Assembly: GCF_036516095.1 (NCBI RefSeq)
Contig: NZ_DATBUM010000017.1
Location: 6,492 to 70,491, forward strand
Length of the DNA stretch: 64,000 nucleotides
DNA from: Fusobacterium_C sp036516095
GTDB taxonomy: Bacteria; Fusobacteriota; Fusobacteriia; Fusobacteriales; Fusobacteriaceae
Reading direction: 5' to 3'
Part shown: piece by piece, positions 1 to 8,038 of the stretch
Layout of the letters: every line of letters starts with the position of its first letter
Position numbering within the stretch: position 1 is the first letter of the stretch
Notes under the pieces: model-generated
What the model was told of the DNA's origin: nothing
What the model saw: only the letters and a program-made list of their open reading frames with translations
Database searches by the model: none
Made by a program: the position numbers and the translations under genes

Positions 1-2
1 AG

Positions 3-737
3 GGAGTCATTGAAGAAGATGAAAAAGAAATGATTCATTCCATTGTAGGTTTTGGAGAAACTACCGCAAAAGAAGTTATGACGCCAAGAACTTCTATGAC
101 GGCATTCGAAGGAAGTAAAACAATTGACGATATTTGGGATACCTTGATGGAGGATGGATTTTCTCGGATTCCAATCTATGAGGAAACCATTGACAATATT
201 TTAGGGGTTCTTTATATCAAAGATATTATGTCACAGGTAAAAAGCGGGAATACCAATCAACCAATTCGAGAATTAGTACGACCAGCATATTTTGTACCGG
301 AAACAAAATCCATTATTGAAATTTTGAAGGAATTTAAGATCAAGAAAGTTCATATTGCTATGGTATTGGATGAGTATGGAGGCATTGGAGGACTTTTGAC
401 CATTGAAGATTTGATTGAAGAAATTGTAGGTGAAATTCGGGATGAATTTGACGAAGAGGAGGAAGAATTTGTCCGAAAGGTAGGAGAAAACTCCTATGAA
501 GTAGATGCTATGATTGATATAGAAACTTTAGATAAAGAGTTGGGAATTCAATTACCTGTTTCAGAGGATTATGAAAGTTTAGGAGGTTTAATTACGACAG
601 AACTTGGAAGAGTAACAGAAAAAGGAGATAAATTGGAGTTGGAAAATGTGAAACTTCAAGTCTTGGAAATGGATAAAATGAGAATATCTAAGGTATTGAT
701 TACTTGTGAGAAACTGGAGGAGTCAGAAGAAGAATGA
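3..737 (+). CDS. CBS-domain membrane-associated protein (CorC/HlyC family), 5' end missing
   Basis: The reading frame is open to the left edge: codons from position 3 read GVIEEDEKE before the Met at 30, which matches the family, so the gene starts outside the window and the Met at 30 is not the true start. The visible part holds the motif TTAKEVMTPRTSM, two CBS domains (about residues 20-140 of the visible part; DEYGGIGGLLTIEDLIEEI is typical of the second) and a C-terminal CorC/HlyC domain (about 155-225). The family is linked to divalent cation (Mg/Co) transport or efflux, usually with an N-terminal DUF21 membrane domain, which would lie upstream. The stop overlaps the next start (ATGA), so the two genes are translationally coupled. 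Confidence 0.9.
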   Translation, partial: GVIEEDEKEMIHSIVGFGETTAKEVMTPRTSMTAFEGSKTIDDIWDTLMEDGFSRIPIYEETIDNILGVLYIKDIMSQVKSGNTNQPIRELVRPAYFVPETKSIIEILKEFKIKKVHIAMVLDEYGGIGGLLTIEDLIEEIVGEIRDEFDEEEEEFVRKVGENSYEVDAMIDIETLDKELGIQLPVSEDYESLGGLITTELGRVTEKGDKLELENVKLQVLEMDKMRISKVLITCEKLEESEEE

Positions 738-1057
738 AAAAATTCTTAGGAGCAGTGTTATTATTGGTCTTATGTCAAGGAGTATATTCTGAAGAGAAAA
801 TGGATTGGGAATATTCTTTTATCAAAGGATTGAATTATGAAGAAAGAGAAGAATGGAGTTCTGCCATTCAAGAATTGGAAAAGAGTAGAGCTTTACAGAA
901 AGACAATCCATTGATTTTGAAAGAATTGGGATATTGTTATGGCAAGCAGGGAGACTTTGAAAAGGCACGAGATTGTTATGAAAGAGTATTGCAGTTGGAT
1001 CCTCAAGATAGCAATGCAAGGAAGAATTTAGAAATTTTGTTAGAAAATAAAAACTAA
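734..1057 (+). CDS. Secreted/periplasmic TPR protein
   Basis: This is a 107-residue protein with an N-terminal hydrophobic signal (MKKFLGAVLLLVLCQGVYS) and probable cleavage after YS, so it is likely exported; there is no clear lipobox. The mature part contains about two tetratricopeptide repeats: residues 29-61 (GLNYEEREEWSSAIQELEKS) and 62-95 (LGYCYGKQGDFEKARDCYER, then VLQLDP). TPRs are protein-binding scaffolds; no specific partner can be inferred. It overlaps the upstream CBS gene by 4 bp (ATGA) and lies 14 bp before apt, so it is part of the same operon. Confidence 0.8.
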   Translation: MKKFLGAVLLLVLCQGVYSEEKMDWEYSFIKGLNYEEREEWSSAIQELEKSRALQKDNPLILKELGYCYGKQGDFEKARDCYERVLQLDPQDSNARKNLEILLENKN

Positions 1058-1071
1058 ATAGGGAGTAACAG

Positions 1072-1584
1072 ATGGATTTAAAAAAATATGTAGCAAGAGT
1101 AGAAAATTTCCCAAAAGAGGGAATTATTTTTCGAGATATTACTCCATTGATGAATGATGGGAAAGCATATCAGTATGCAACAGAAAAAATTGTGGAATTT
1201 GCAAGAGAGCATCAAGTTGATTTAGTGGTAGGACCGGAGGCGAGAGGATTTATTTTCGGTTGTCCCGTTTCCTATGCTTTGGGAATTGGTTTTGTACCGG
1301 TTCGTAAGCCCCAAAAATTGCCAAGAGAAGTTGTTTCTTATGCCTACGATTTGGAATACGGTTCTAACACTTTGTGTATGCATAAGGACTCTATCAAAGC
1401 AGGACAGCGAGTTCTGATTGTAGATGATTTATTGGCAACCGGTGGAACGATAGAAGCCAGTATCCATTTGATAGAGGAATTAGGAGGAATTGTTGCAGGA
1501 ATTGCATTTTTAATTGAGCTGGAAGATCTAAAGGGAAGAGAAAAAATTAAGCAGTATCCAATATTGACATTAATGAAATATTAA
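1072..1584 (+). CDS. apt: Adenine phosphoribosyltransferase
   Basis: Converts adenine and PRPP to AMP in cytoplasmic purine salvage. At 170 residues it has the usual family length. Diagnostic segments are the N-terminal VENFPKEGIIFRDITPLM, the GPEARGFIFG loop near residue 55, the flexible loop around RKPQKLPREVVSYAYDLEYG, and the PRPP-binding motif VLIVDDLLATGGT at 114-126. The start follows GGGAGTAACAG, a usable ribosome site. The gene directly precedes the (p)ppGpp synthetase gene with an 18 bp gap; apt-rel adjacency is common in bacteria. Confidence 0.97.
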   Translation: MDLKKYVARVENFPKEGIIFRDITPLMNDGKAYQYATEKIVEFAREHQVDLVVGPEARGFIFGCPVSYALGIGFVPVRKPQKLPREVVSYAYDLEYGSNTLCMHKDSIKAGQRVLIVDDLLATGGTIEASIHLIEELGGIVAGIAFLIELEDLKGREKIKQYPILTLMKY

Positions 1585-1602
1585 GGGAGAAAGGGAAAGA
1601 AT

Positions 1603-3780
1603 ATGAACTATTGGAATAGCTTCGTAGAATGTGTCAGACAGAACCATTTGGAAGTGGATATAGACAAAATAAAACTGGCATATTATCTTGCCGAAGAGTC
1701 ACATAGGGGGCAGTATAGGAAATCGGGAGAAGCCTATATCATGCATCCCATTGAGGTGGCTAAAATTTTGGTCGAATTGAAATCTGATACAGATACCATT
1801 ATCGCAGCAATTCTTCATGATATTGTGGAAGATACGTTCATTACTCTTGCCGATATTGAATATAATTTTGGAAAAAATGTCGCTCATTTAGTGGATGGAG
1901 TCACAAAATTAAAATCCTTACCAAATGGAACAAAAAATCAGTCAGAAAATATTCGGAAAATGATTTTGGCAATGACACAAAATTTGCACGTCATTTTAAT
2001 CAAATTGGCGGATCGACTTCATAATATGAGAACTTTAAAATTTATGAAACCGGAAAAACAAATTGCAATCGCTCAAGAAACCTTAGAAGTTTATGCACCT
2101 TTGGCTCATCGATTAGGGATTGCCAGAATTAAATGGGAATTGGAAGATTTATGCCTTTACTATCTACATAATGATAAATATTTAGAAATTCGTAGCCTGA
2201 TTGACAAAAAGAAAGATGAGAGAAAAGATTACATTGATTCTTTTATTCAAACAATAAGCAAAATTTTGAACGATGTGGGAATCAAAGGACAAGTAAAAGG
2301 AAGATTCAAACATTTCTACAGCATTTATAAGAAAATGTATGAATTGGGAAAAGAATTTGATGATATTTATGACTTGATGGGAGTTCGGATTATTGTATCC
2401 AATACTTCGGATTGTTATCATGTGTTAGGAGAAGTTCACAGTCGTTATACACCGGTTCCGGGAAGATTTAAAGACTATATTGCCGTTCCCAAATCGAATA
2501 ACTATCAATCCATTCATACCACGATTGTGGGACCTCTTGCTAAATTTATTGAAATTCAAATACGAACGGAAGAAATGGATAGAGTTGCTGAAGAAGGGGT
2601 AGCAGCTCACTGGGCATATAAAGAAAAACGAAAGACTAATAAAGAGGATCAAATCTATGGGTGGTTGCGGAATATTATTGATTTGCAACAAAATACTTCA
2701 AATACTGAAGATTTTGTAAAAAGTGTTACTGCAGATATTAAAAATGATACCATTTTTGTATTTTCTCCAAAAGGGGATATAGTGGAATTACCAAATATGG
2801 CAACGACTTTGGATTTTGCTTTTGCAGTTCATACTCAGGTAGGTTGTCGTTGTATTGGAGCAAAAGTAAATGGAAAAATTGTTCCTTTGGATACCAAATT
2901 ACAAAATGGAGATAGAGTAGAAATTATTACTTCAAAAAATTCCAAAGGACCAAGCAAAGATTGGTTGGACATTGTTAGAACACACGGAGCAAAAAGTAAA
3001 ATTCGCAAGTTTTTAAAAGATGTCAACGCAGAGGAGATTACCAAAGCTGGAAAAGAAAGTTTGGAAAAAGAACTTGCAAAATTGGGAATCAGTCTCAAGG
3101 ATTTGGAAACAGATGCCATTATTTTAAAGCACATGGAAAAAAATAATATTAAAACAATGGAAGAGTTCTATTATCATGTTGGAGAGAAAAGAAGTAAATT
3201 AGAGATTATTATTTCAAAATTACGAAATAGGATTGAGAAAGAAAAAGTGGCTTCTGAGATAAAATTGGAAGACATTATGGCGAAAAAAGAAGAAAAGCCT
3301 TCTCGTGGAAAAAATGATTTTGGAATTGTTATTGACGGAATTAACAATACTTTAATTCGTTTTGCAAAATGTTGTACCCCTTTACCGGGAGATGACATTG
3401 GGGGCTATGTAACAAGACTTACTGGAATTACGGTTCATCGAAAGAATTGCATTAATTATCAATCTATGTTAAAATTGGATCCGAGCAGAGAAATTGTGGT
3501 GTCATGGGATGAAAAATTAATTCATAGTAAAGTCAATAAATATCATTTTGCTTTTACGGTATTTGTCAATAATCGAGATGGAATTTTAATGGATGTTGTT
3601 CATGTGATTTCCAATCATAAAATTCATATTTCTTCCGTAAATACTCATGAAACGTACAAGGAAGGGAAATTACTGGCCAGTTTAAAATTTAATATTGAAA
3701 TAAATGACAAAGAGGAATATAATCAATTGATTAATAATATTTCAAAAATTCGAGATGTGTTATCAATTCAAAGAGATTAA
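1603..3780 (+). CDS. rel: Bifunctional (p)ppGpp synthetase/hydrolase (RSH)
   Basis: A long RSH protein of 725 residues that makes and degrades the stringent-response alarmone. Domain order is: HD hydrolase with intact His72-Asp73 and the HDIVEDT motif; synthetase, with VRIIV and the RFKD motif at 288-291 followed by YIAVPKSNNYQSIHTTI; TGS domain (ATTLDFAFAVHTQVG, around 400-455); and a C-terminal zinc-finger/ACT region (KCCTPLPGDDIGGYVTR and the last 75 residues). RFKD rather than the EFDD of monofunctional RelA, together with the intact HD pair, indicates a bifunctional enzyme. It sits between apt and tgt in the same operon. Confidence 0.95.
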   Translation: MNYWNSFVECVRQNHLEVDIDKIKLAYYLAEESHRGQYRKSGEAYIMHPIEVAKILVELKSDTDTIIAAILHDIVEDTFITLADIEYNFGKNVAHLVDGVTKLKSLPNGTKNQSENIRKMILAMTQNLHVILIKLADRLHNMRTLKFMKPEKQIAIAQETLEVYAPLAHRLGIARIKWELEDLCLYYLHNDKYLEIRSLIDKKKDERKDYIDSFIQTISKILNDVGIKGQVKGRFKHFYSIYKKMYELGKEFDDIYDLMGVRIIVSNTSDCYHVLGEVHSRYTPVPGRFKDYIAVPKSNNYQSIHTTIVGPLAKFIEIQIRTEEMDRVAEEGVAAHWAYKEKRKTNKEDQIYGWLRNIIDLQQNTSNTEDFVKSVTADIKNDTIFVFSPKGDIVELPNMATTLDFAFAVHTQVGCRCIGAKVNGKIVPLDTKLQNGDRVEIITSKNSKGPSKDWLDIVRTHGAKSKIRKFLKDVNAEEITKAGKESLEKELAKLGISLKDLETDAIILKHMEKNNIKTMEEFYYHVGEKRSKLEIIISKLRNRIEKEKVASEIKLEDIMAKKEEKPSRGKNDFGIVIDGINNTLIRFAKCCTPLPGDDIGGYVTRLTGITVHRKNCINYQSMLKLDPSREIVVSWDEKLIHSKVNKYHFAFTVFVNNRDGILMDVVHVISNHKIHISSVNTHETYKEGKLLASLKFNIEINDKEEYNQLINNISKIRDVLSIQRD

Positions 3781-3791
3781 ATGGAGAAAAG

Positions 3792-4931
3792 ATGAAAAAA
3801 TTACCTGTAACATACATTCTTGAGAGCAAAGACGGAAAGGCAAGAACCGGAAGAATTCAGACTCCTCATGGAGAAATTGAGACTCCTGTATTTATGCCGG
3901 TAGGAACACAGGCGACCGTAAAAGCTATGACAAAAGAGGAATTGGATGAGATTGGAACCCAAATTATTTTGGGGAATACCTATCATTTGTTTTTAAGACC
4001 CGGAGATGATTTGATTGATCGTCTGGGAGGGCTACATTCTTTTATGAATTGGAAAAAACCAATTTTAACGGATAGTGGAGGTTTTCAAGTTTTTAGTTTA
4101 GGAGCCCTACGGAAGATTCAAGAGGAAGGTGTTTATTTTCGTTCTCATATTGATGGCTCTAAGCGTTTTATTTCTCCGGAAAAATCGATAGAAATTCAAA
4201 ATCACCTAGGTTCTGATATTGCCATGCTTTTTGATGAATGTCCTCCCGGACTTTCTTCTCGAGAATATTTAATTCCTTCGATAGAAAGAACAACTCGTTG
4301 GGCAAAAAGATGTGTGGAAGCACATCGGAGACCGGAAAAACAAGGTTTGTTTGCTATTGTTCAAGGAGGAGTTTATGAAGACTTACGTCAAAAGAGTTTA
4401 GAAGAATTATTGGAAATGGATGAGTATTTTTCAGGTTATGCCATTGGAGGCTTAGCAGTTGGAGAACCTAGGGAAGATATGTATCGAATTTTAGATTACA
4501 TTGTGGAAAAATGCCCGGAAAATAAACCCAGATATTTAATGGGAGTTGGAGAACCTTTGGACATGTTAGAAGCTGTAGAAAGTGGAATTGACATGATGGA
4601 TTGTGTTCAACCGACACGGCTTGCAAGACATGGAACCGTTTTTACCAAACAGGGACGCCTGGTAGTTAAGAATGCAGAATATGCAGAAGATACAAGACCT
4701 TTGGATGAAGAATGCCACTGTTATGTTTGTAAAAATTATAGTAGAGCCTATATTCGACACTTATTGAAGGTGGATGAAATTTTGGGAGCAAGGCTGACAT
4801 CATATCATAATTTATATTTTCTGGTTCAGCTGATGAAAGATGCCAAAATAGCAATTCAAGAAGGAAGATTTCAACAGTTTAAAGCAGAATTTATAGAGAA
4901 ATATAATACAAATCAACATAGGAGGAAGTAA
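3792..4931 (+). CDS. tgt: tRNA-guanine transglycosylase
   Basis: Exchanges G34 for preQ1 in GUN-anticodon tRNAs, the tRNA-modifying step of queuosine synthesis. At 379 residues it is full length. Visible motifs are TPVFMPVGTQATVKAM, the catalytic Asp94 in LTDSGGFQVFSLG, FAIVQGG, GYAIGGLAVGEP, the nucleophile region DMMDCVQPTRLARHG and the zinc-binding CHCYVCKNYSRAYIRHL with a following His in TSYHNLYF. It lies 11 bp after rel. Its substrate would be supplied by the que operon at 25-28 kb of this window; no queA or queG was seen here. Confidence 0.97.
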   Translation: MKKLPVTYILESKDGKARTGRIQTPHGEIETPVFMPVGTQATVKAMTKEELDEIGTQIILGNTYHLFLRPGDDLIDRLGGLHSFMNWKKPILTDSGGFQVFSLGALRKIQEEGVYFRSHIDGSKRFISPEKSIEIQNHLGSDIAMLFDECPPGLSSREYLIPSIERTTRWAKRCVEAHRRPEKQGLFAIVQGGVYEDLRQKSLEELLEMDEYFSGYAIGGLAVGEPREDMYRILDYIVEKCPENKPRYLMGVGEPLDMLEAVESGIDMMDCVQPTRLARHGTVFTKQGRLVVKNAEYAEDTRPLDEECHCYVCKNYSRAYIRHLLKVDEILGARLTSYHNLYFLVQLMKDAKIAIQEGRFQQFKAEFIEKYNTNQHRRK

Positions 4932-4933
4932 GA

Positions 4934-5296
4934 ATGAAGAAATTTTTATTATTGGCGGTATTAGCATTAGGATTGGTTGCTTGTGGACAAAAAGAAGAAG
5001 CAAAAGTAGAAGAAGCGACTCAAGTGGAACAAGCGGCGGAAGCACCTGCAGCAGAAGAACAAATGATTACTTTTACAAGAGAAGATGGAGAAGCCAACAT
5101 TGTTGTGAAGTCTTCTGATAATTTTGAAACAGCTACGATTGTAATTGAAGATCAAGAACATGCTGCAAAGATGGTAGAATCTGCAGACGGGGTTAAAGTT
5201 GCAACAGAAGACGGAAAAATTTCCGTTCATTTCAAAAATGATTATGGAGTATTGGAAATGGATGGGACAGAAGTGAATTTGACTGTTGTAAAATAA
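4934..5296 (+). CDS. Small lipoprotein of unknown function
   Basis: A 120-residue protein with a lipoprotein signal (MKKFLLLAVLALGLVACGQ; lipobox LVAC, lipidated Cys17). It continues with a Glu/Ala-rich linker and then a compact, probably beta-rich domain (about residues 45-120: MITFTREDGEANIVVKSSDN and following). I do not recognise the domain; the pattern resembles MliC-like lipoproteins only loosely. The first 22 residues closely match those of the lipoprotein at 28974-29228 in this window, so the export signal looks like a shared cassette. It starts 2 bp after tgt with its own GGAGGAAG site and is followed by a terminator. Confidence 0.75.
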   Translation: MKKFLLLAVLALGLVACGQKEEAKVEEATQVEQAAEAPAAEEQMITFTREDGEANIVVKSSDNFETATIVIEDQEHAAKMVESADGVKVATEDGKISVHFKNDYGVLEMDGTEVNLTVVK

Positions 5297-5329
5297 TAGC
5301 CACATTTGCAAAAAATTAAGAGAGTAGTA

Positions 5330-5368
5330 AAGGAGGTATTTGTTTTGATAGACAAGTACCTTTTTTAT
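5330..5368 (+). terminator. Intrinsic terminator after the apt-rel-tgt-lipoprotein run
   Basis: A 10 bp stem (5334-5343 with 5352-5361), extendable with G-U pairs, has an 8 nt loop and is followed by a run of T. It separates the upstream operon from the YbaK gene. Confidence 0.75.
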
Positions 5369-5394
5369 TCTTATCACACATAGAGGAGAAATAG

Positions 5395-5865
5395 ATGAAA
5401 AAAACAAATGCAATGAGAGAATTGGATAAAGCAGGGATTGATTATCAGTACTATGAATATGAGGTGGATGAAAATCATTTAGGAGCTATTGATGTTGCTC
5501 TAAAGACGGGGCAAGATATCGGTAGTGTTTTTAAAACTTTAGTGTTAGTGAATGAAAAAAAGGAAATGATAGTCGCTTGTATTCCGGGAAGTGATACCAT
5601 TGATTTGAAAAAATTGGCAAGGGTATCTTCTTCTAAAAAGGTAGAAATGATTGAAATGAAACAATTATTGCCTATGACAGGTTATATTCGAGGAGGATGT
5701 TCTCCGATTGGAATTAAGAAAAAACATCGAAGCTTTTTACACCATTCCGCTTTGAAAAAGGAGAAAATTCTGGTCAGTGCAGGAGTACGGGGATTACAAA
5801 TAGAGATTGCAGTGGAAGATTTGATTTCTTATGTGCAAATGGAAGTGGAAGATATTATTGTATAA
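5395..5865 (+). CDS. ybaK: Cys-tRNA(Pro)/Cys-tRNA(Cys) deacylase YbaK
   Basis: This 156-residue YbaK/EbsC-family protein belongs to the INS superfamily of trans-editing domains, which hydrolyse Cys-tRNA(Pro) made by mistake by ProRS. Seen here: N-terminal KKTNAMRELDKAGIDYQYYEY, the motif GSVFKTLVLV with the conserved Lys, GSDTIDLKKLARVSSSKKVEM, TGYIRGGCSPIGIKKK (family signature) and a C-terminal SAGVRGLQIEIAVEDL. The start follows AGAGGAGAAATAG. It stands alone between two terminators, so it probably has its own promoter, though I found none that is convincing. Confidence 0.92.
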   Translation: MKKTNAMRELDKAGIDYQYYEYEVDENHLGAIDVALKTGQDIGSVFKTLVLVNEKKEMIVACIPGSDTIDLKKLARVSSSKKVEMIEMKQLLPMTGYIRGGCSPIGIKKKHRSFLHHSALKKEKILVSAGVRGLQIEIAVEDLISYVQMEVEDIIV

Positions 5866-5901
5866 AAAATAGGATGGAAGACAGCTTCCACCCTATTTTT
5901 A
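5865..5901. terminator. Bidirectional terminator between converging ybaK and ridA
   Basis: A near-perfect stem of about 16 bp (AAAAATAGG-A-TGGAAG against its complement, with one A/C mismatch) has the 4-base loop ACAG. A-tracts on the left and T-tracts on the right let it work in both directions, ending ybaK (+) and the hem operon (-). Confidence 0.85.
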
Positions 5902-6276
5902 TTTTGTAGCAATGACTTCTATTTCTACTTTTACATCTTTAGGAAGTCTGGCAACTTCAACACAAGCTCTTGCCGGTTTTGCTTCTCCAAGATATTCATT
6001 GTATACTTCGTTGATTTTTGCAAAGTCATTCATATCTTTAATAAATACAGAGGCTTTTACAACATCCCGAAAGCTGTATCCTGCTTCTTCCAAGATAGCA
6101 CCGATATTTTCTAAAGATTGTCTTGTTTGGGCTTGTACATCGTCGGAAACCAAGGTCATAGTTGCTGGAACAAAAGGAATTTGTCCTGATACATAAAGAA
6201 CTCCATTTGCTTCAATCGCTTGAGAATATGGTCCTAACGCCGCAGGGGCTTTTTCTGTGTGAATCACTTTTTTCAT
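5899..6276 (-). CDS. ridA: RidA read from an internal start (alternative product)
   Basis: Starting at the internal ATG gives a 125-residue protein, the normal RidA length, beginning MKKVIHTEKAPAALGPYSQA. An AAAGGAG site lies 10 bases upstream (6287-6293), as strong as those of neighbouring genes. RidA hydrolyses reactive 2-aminoacrylate and related enamines to 2-keto acids plus ammonia. Whether the cell makes the 278-residue fusion, this short form, or both cannot be told from sequence. Confidence 0.6.
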   Translation of the reverse strand: MKKVIHTEKAPAALGPYSQAIEANGVLYVSGQIPFVPATMTLVSDDVQAQTRQSLENIGAILEEAGYSFRDVVKASVFIKDMNDFAKINEVYNEYLGEAKPARACVEVARLPKDVKVEIEVIATK

Positions 6277-6735
6277 TTTTATATCACTCCTTTGTATTAA
6301 ATAATGATTTATTTCTTTTTTTAATTTTTTTGATTTAGCTGGATGTCCATAGGCTGAGATAGCAATTTGGTATTCTTCATTTTCAACAATTGCCGGAAAA
6401 CGACAAGTTAAATTTTCTTTGGAACTGGCATTGTTTACTAAAATATTTTTTTTTCTGCAGTCTTCTACAATCTGATGATTCAAATTGGGATTGTCTGTTG
6501 CAGCAACAACTAAAAAACAATCTTGTAAATCACTTTCTTCATAAGATTTTTGTTTCCATACAATATCAGAAAGATGAGAAAAGTCAGTTTCTTTTATTTC
6601 CTTGCTCACTATTTCTATTATAGCACCATATTTTTTTAATGTACAGGCTTTTCGATAGGAAATTTTTCCGCCACCCACAATCAATACTTTTTTTTGATTT
6701 AAATCGAGAAAAACAGGAAAAAATGGTCTAGACAT
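5899..6735 (-). CDS. Precorrin-2 dehydrogenase (SirC-like) in frame with RidA
   Basis: A single 278-codon frame. Residues 1-150 are a Met8/CysG-type precorrin-2 dehydrogenase domain: Rossmann motif VLIVGGGKISYRKA at about 17-30, VVAATDNPNLNHQIVEDC and CRFPAIVENEEYQIAISAYG. It would oxidise precorrin-2 to sirohydrochlorin. Residues 154-278 are a complete RidA enamine/imine deaminase (KAPAALGPYSQAIEANGVLY; catalytic Arg in PARACVEVARLP). There is no stop codon between them. The Met at codon 154 is preceded by a good ribosome site, so RidA may also or mainly be made alone. SirC domains of about 150-160 residues exist as free proteins (YlnF type), so the first part is not obviously truncated. Last gene of the hem operon; its start overlaps the hemL end by 8 bp. 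Confidence 0.8.
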   Translation of the reverse strand: MSRPFFPVFLDLNQKKVLIVGGGKISYRKACTLKKYGAIIEIVSKEIKETDFSHLSDIVWKQKSYEESDLQDCFLVVAATDNPNLNHQIVEDCRKKNILVNNASSKENLTCRFPAIVENEEYQIAISAYGHPAKSKKLKKEINHYLIQRSDIKMKKVIHTEKAPAALGPYSQAIEANGVLYVSGQIPFVPATMTLVSDDVQAQTRQSLENIGAILEEAGYSFRDVVKASVFIKDMNDFAKINEVYNEYLGEAKPARACVEVARLPKDVKVEIEVIATK

Positions 6736-8038
6736 AGGCGATCGCCTCCTGAATTTTTTGGAAAGCCAATTCTATCACCTTTAAAGTTTTATTCAAATCC
6801 TCCTGACTATGTTTATAGGAAATAAAATGAGCTTCAAACTGCGAAGGCGGAGCTAAAATTCCATGTTCCAACAAAGTATTGAAATAGATTGTAAATAAAT
6901 CCGCATTAGAGGATAAGGCATCTTCCAAGTTTGTAATTTTCTCTTTTGAGGAAAAGAAAATTGTGAAAAGAGAAGGTATACTTTGAATTATTGCCGGAAT
7001 TTTATATTGTTGTATCAATTGTTTTATATGTTTCACTAGAAAATCCGTTTTTTCTGTTATAGAAGAGTAGACTTCTGCTCTATGTTGTATTAAGTAAGAT
7101 AGAGTTTCATAACCGGCTCTTACGGAGATAGGATTTCCGGACAAGGTCCCTGCATGATAGACTTGCCCAAGAGGAGCAATCAAATTCATAATTTCCGCTT
7201 TTCCGCCAAAAGCTCCCACCGGATAGCCACCCCCGATAATTTTACCTAAAGTACAAAGGTCGGGAGTGATTCCAAAATATTCTTGAGCTCCTCCCAAAGC
7301 CACTCGAAAGCCGGAAATCACTTCATCGAAGATGAGAAGTGCTCCATATTTTCTGCTTTCTTCTCGAAGAGATTGTAAAAACTCTTTTTGGCTTTCGATG
7401 ACTCCCATATTGGCAGGAATAGGCTCTACAATAATACAGGCGATTTTTTGGTTTTGTAGCACAGCGGTGACTTGTTCTACGTCTCCAAAAGGAAGCGTGA
7501 TGGTATCCTCTAAAACAGAATGAGGAATTCCGTTACTATCTTGAAAGCCCTGCGTTAAAAGTCCGGAACCTGATTTTACCAGAAGAGCATCGGAGTGTCC
7601 GTGATAACAACCTTCAAATTTTATAATTTTGTTTCTTTTGGTATAGGCTCTGGCAAGACGTATTGCAGACATGGTGGCTTCCGTTCCAGAGGTTGTCAAT
7701 CTTACTTTTTCTATGCAAGGGACTGTTTGTACCAGCAACTTCGCAAGTTCCACTTCCCCTTTGGTAGGAAGTCCGAAAGAACTTCCTGATAAAATAGCTT
7801 CTTGTACTCCCTGTAATACAAACTCAGGATTGTGTCCCAGAATCATGGGCCCCCAAGAGCAAATATAGTCTAAATATCGATTTTCATCTTCATCCCAAAG
7901 GTAAGCTCCCTTTGCTTTTTTTGCAAAGATAGGAGCTTCTCGGTGAACCGATTGAAACGCTCTCACGGGACTGTTCACTCCTCCCGGAATATATTGACAG
8001 GCTTCTTGAAAGTGTTTTTTTGAATTTTCTTGTTTCAT
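6728..8038 (-). CDS. hemL: Glutamate-1-semialdehyde 2,1-aminomutase
   Basis: PLP enzyme turning glutamate-1-semialdehyde into 5-aminolevulinate, the second step of the C5 pathway. From the chosen start it has 436 residues, the usual length. Motifs: YIPGGVNSPVRAF near the N-terminus, GTEATMSAIRLARA, FEGCYHGHSDALL, LIFDEVISGFRVA, the PLP-Lys segment LGKIIGGGYPVGAFGG, and HAGTLSGNPI. I chose the ATG at 8038 over the longer frame from 8059 because AAAGGAG lies 8 bases before it, it overlaps the hemB stop as ATGA, and homologues begin this way. Confidence 0.96.
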   Translation of the reverse strand: MKQENSKKHFQEACQYIPGGVNSPVRAFQSVHREAPIFAKKAKGAYLWDEDENRYLDYICSWGPMILGHNPEFVLQGVQEAILSGSSFGLPTKGEVELAKLLVQTVPCIEKVRLTTSGTEATMSAIRLARAYTKRNKIIKFEGCYHGHSDALLVKSGSGLLTQGFQDSNGIPHSVLEDTITLPFGDVEQVTAVLQNQKIACIIVEPIPANMGVIESQKEFLQSLREESRKYGALLIFDEVISGFRVALGGAQEYFGITPDLCTLGKIIGGGYPVGAFGGKAEIMNLIAPLGQVYHAGTLSGNPISVRAGYETLSYLIQHRAEVYSSITEKTDFLVKHIKQLIQQYKIPAIIQSIPSLFTIFFSSKEKITNLEDALSSNADLFTIYFNTLLEHGILAPPSQFEAHFISYKHSQEDLNKTLKVIELAFQKIQEAIAYV

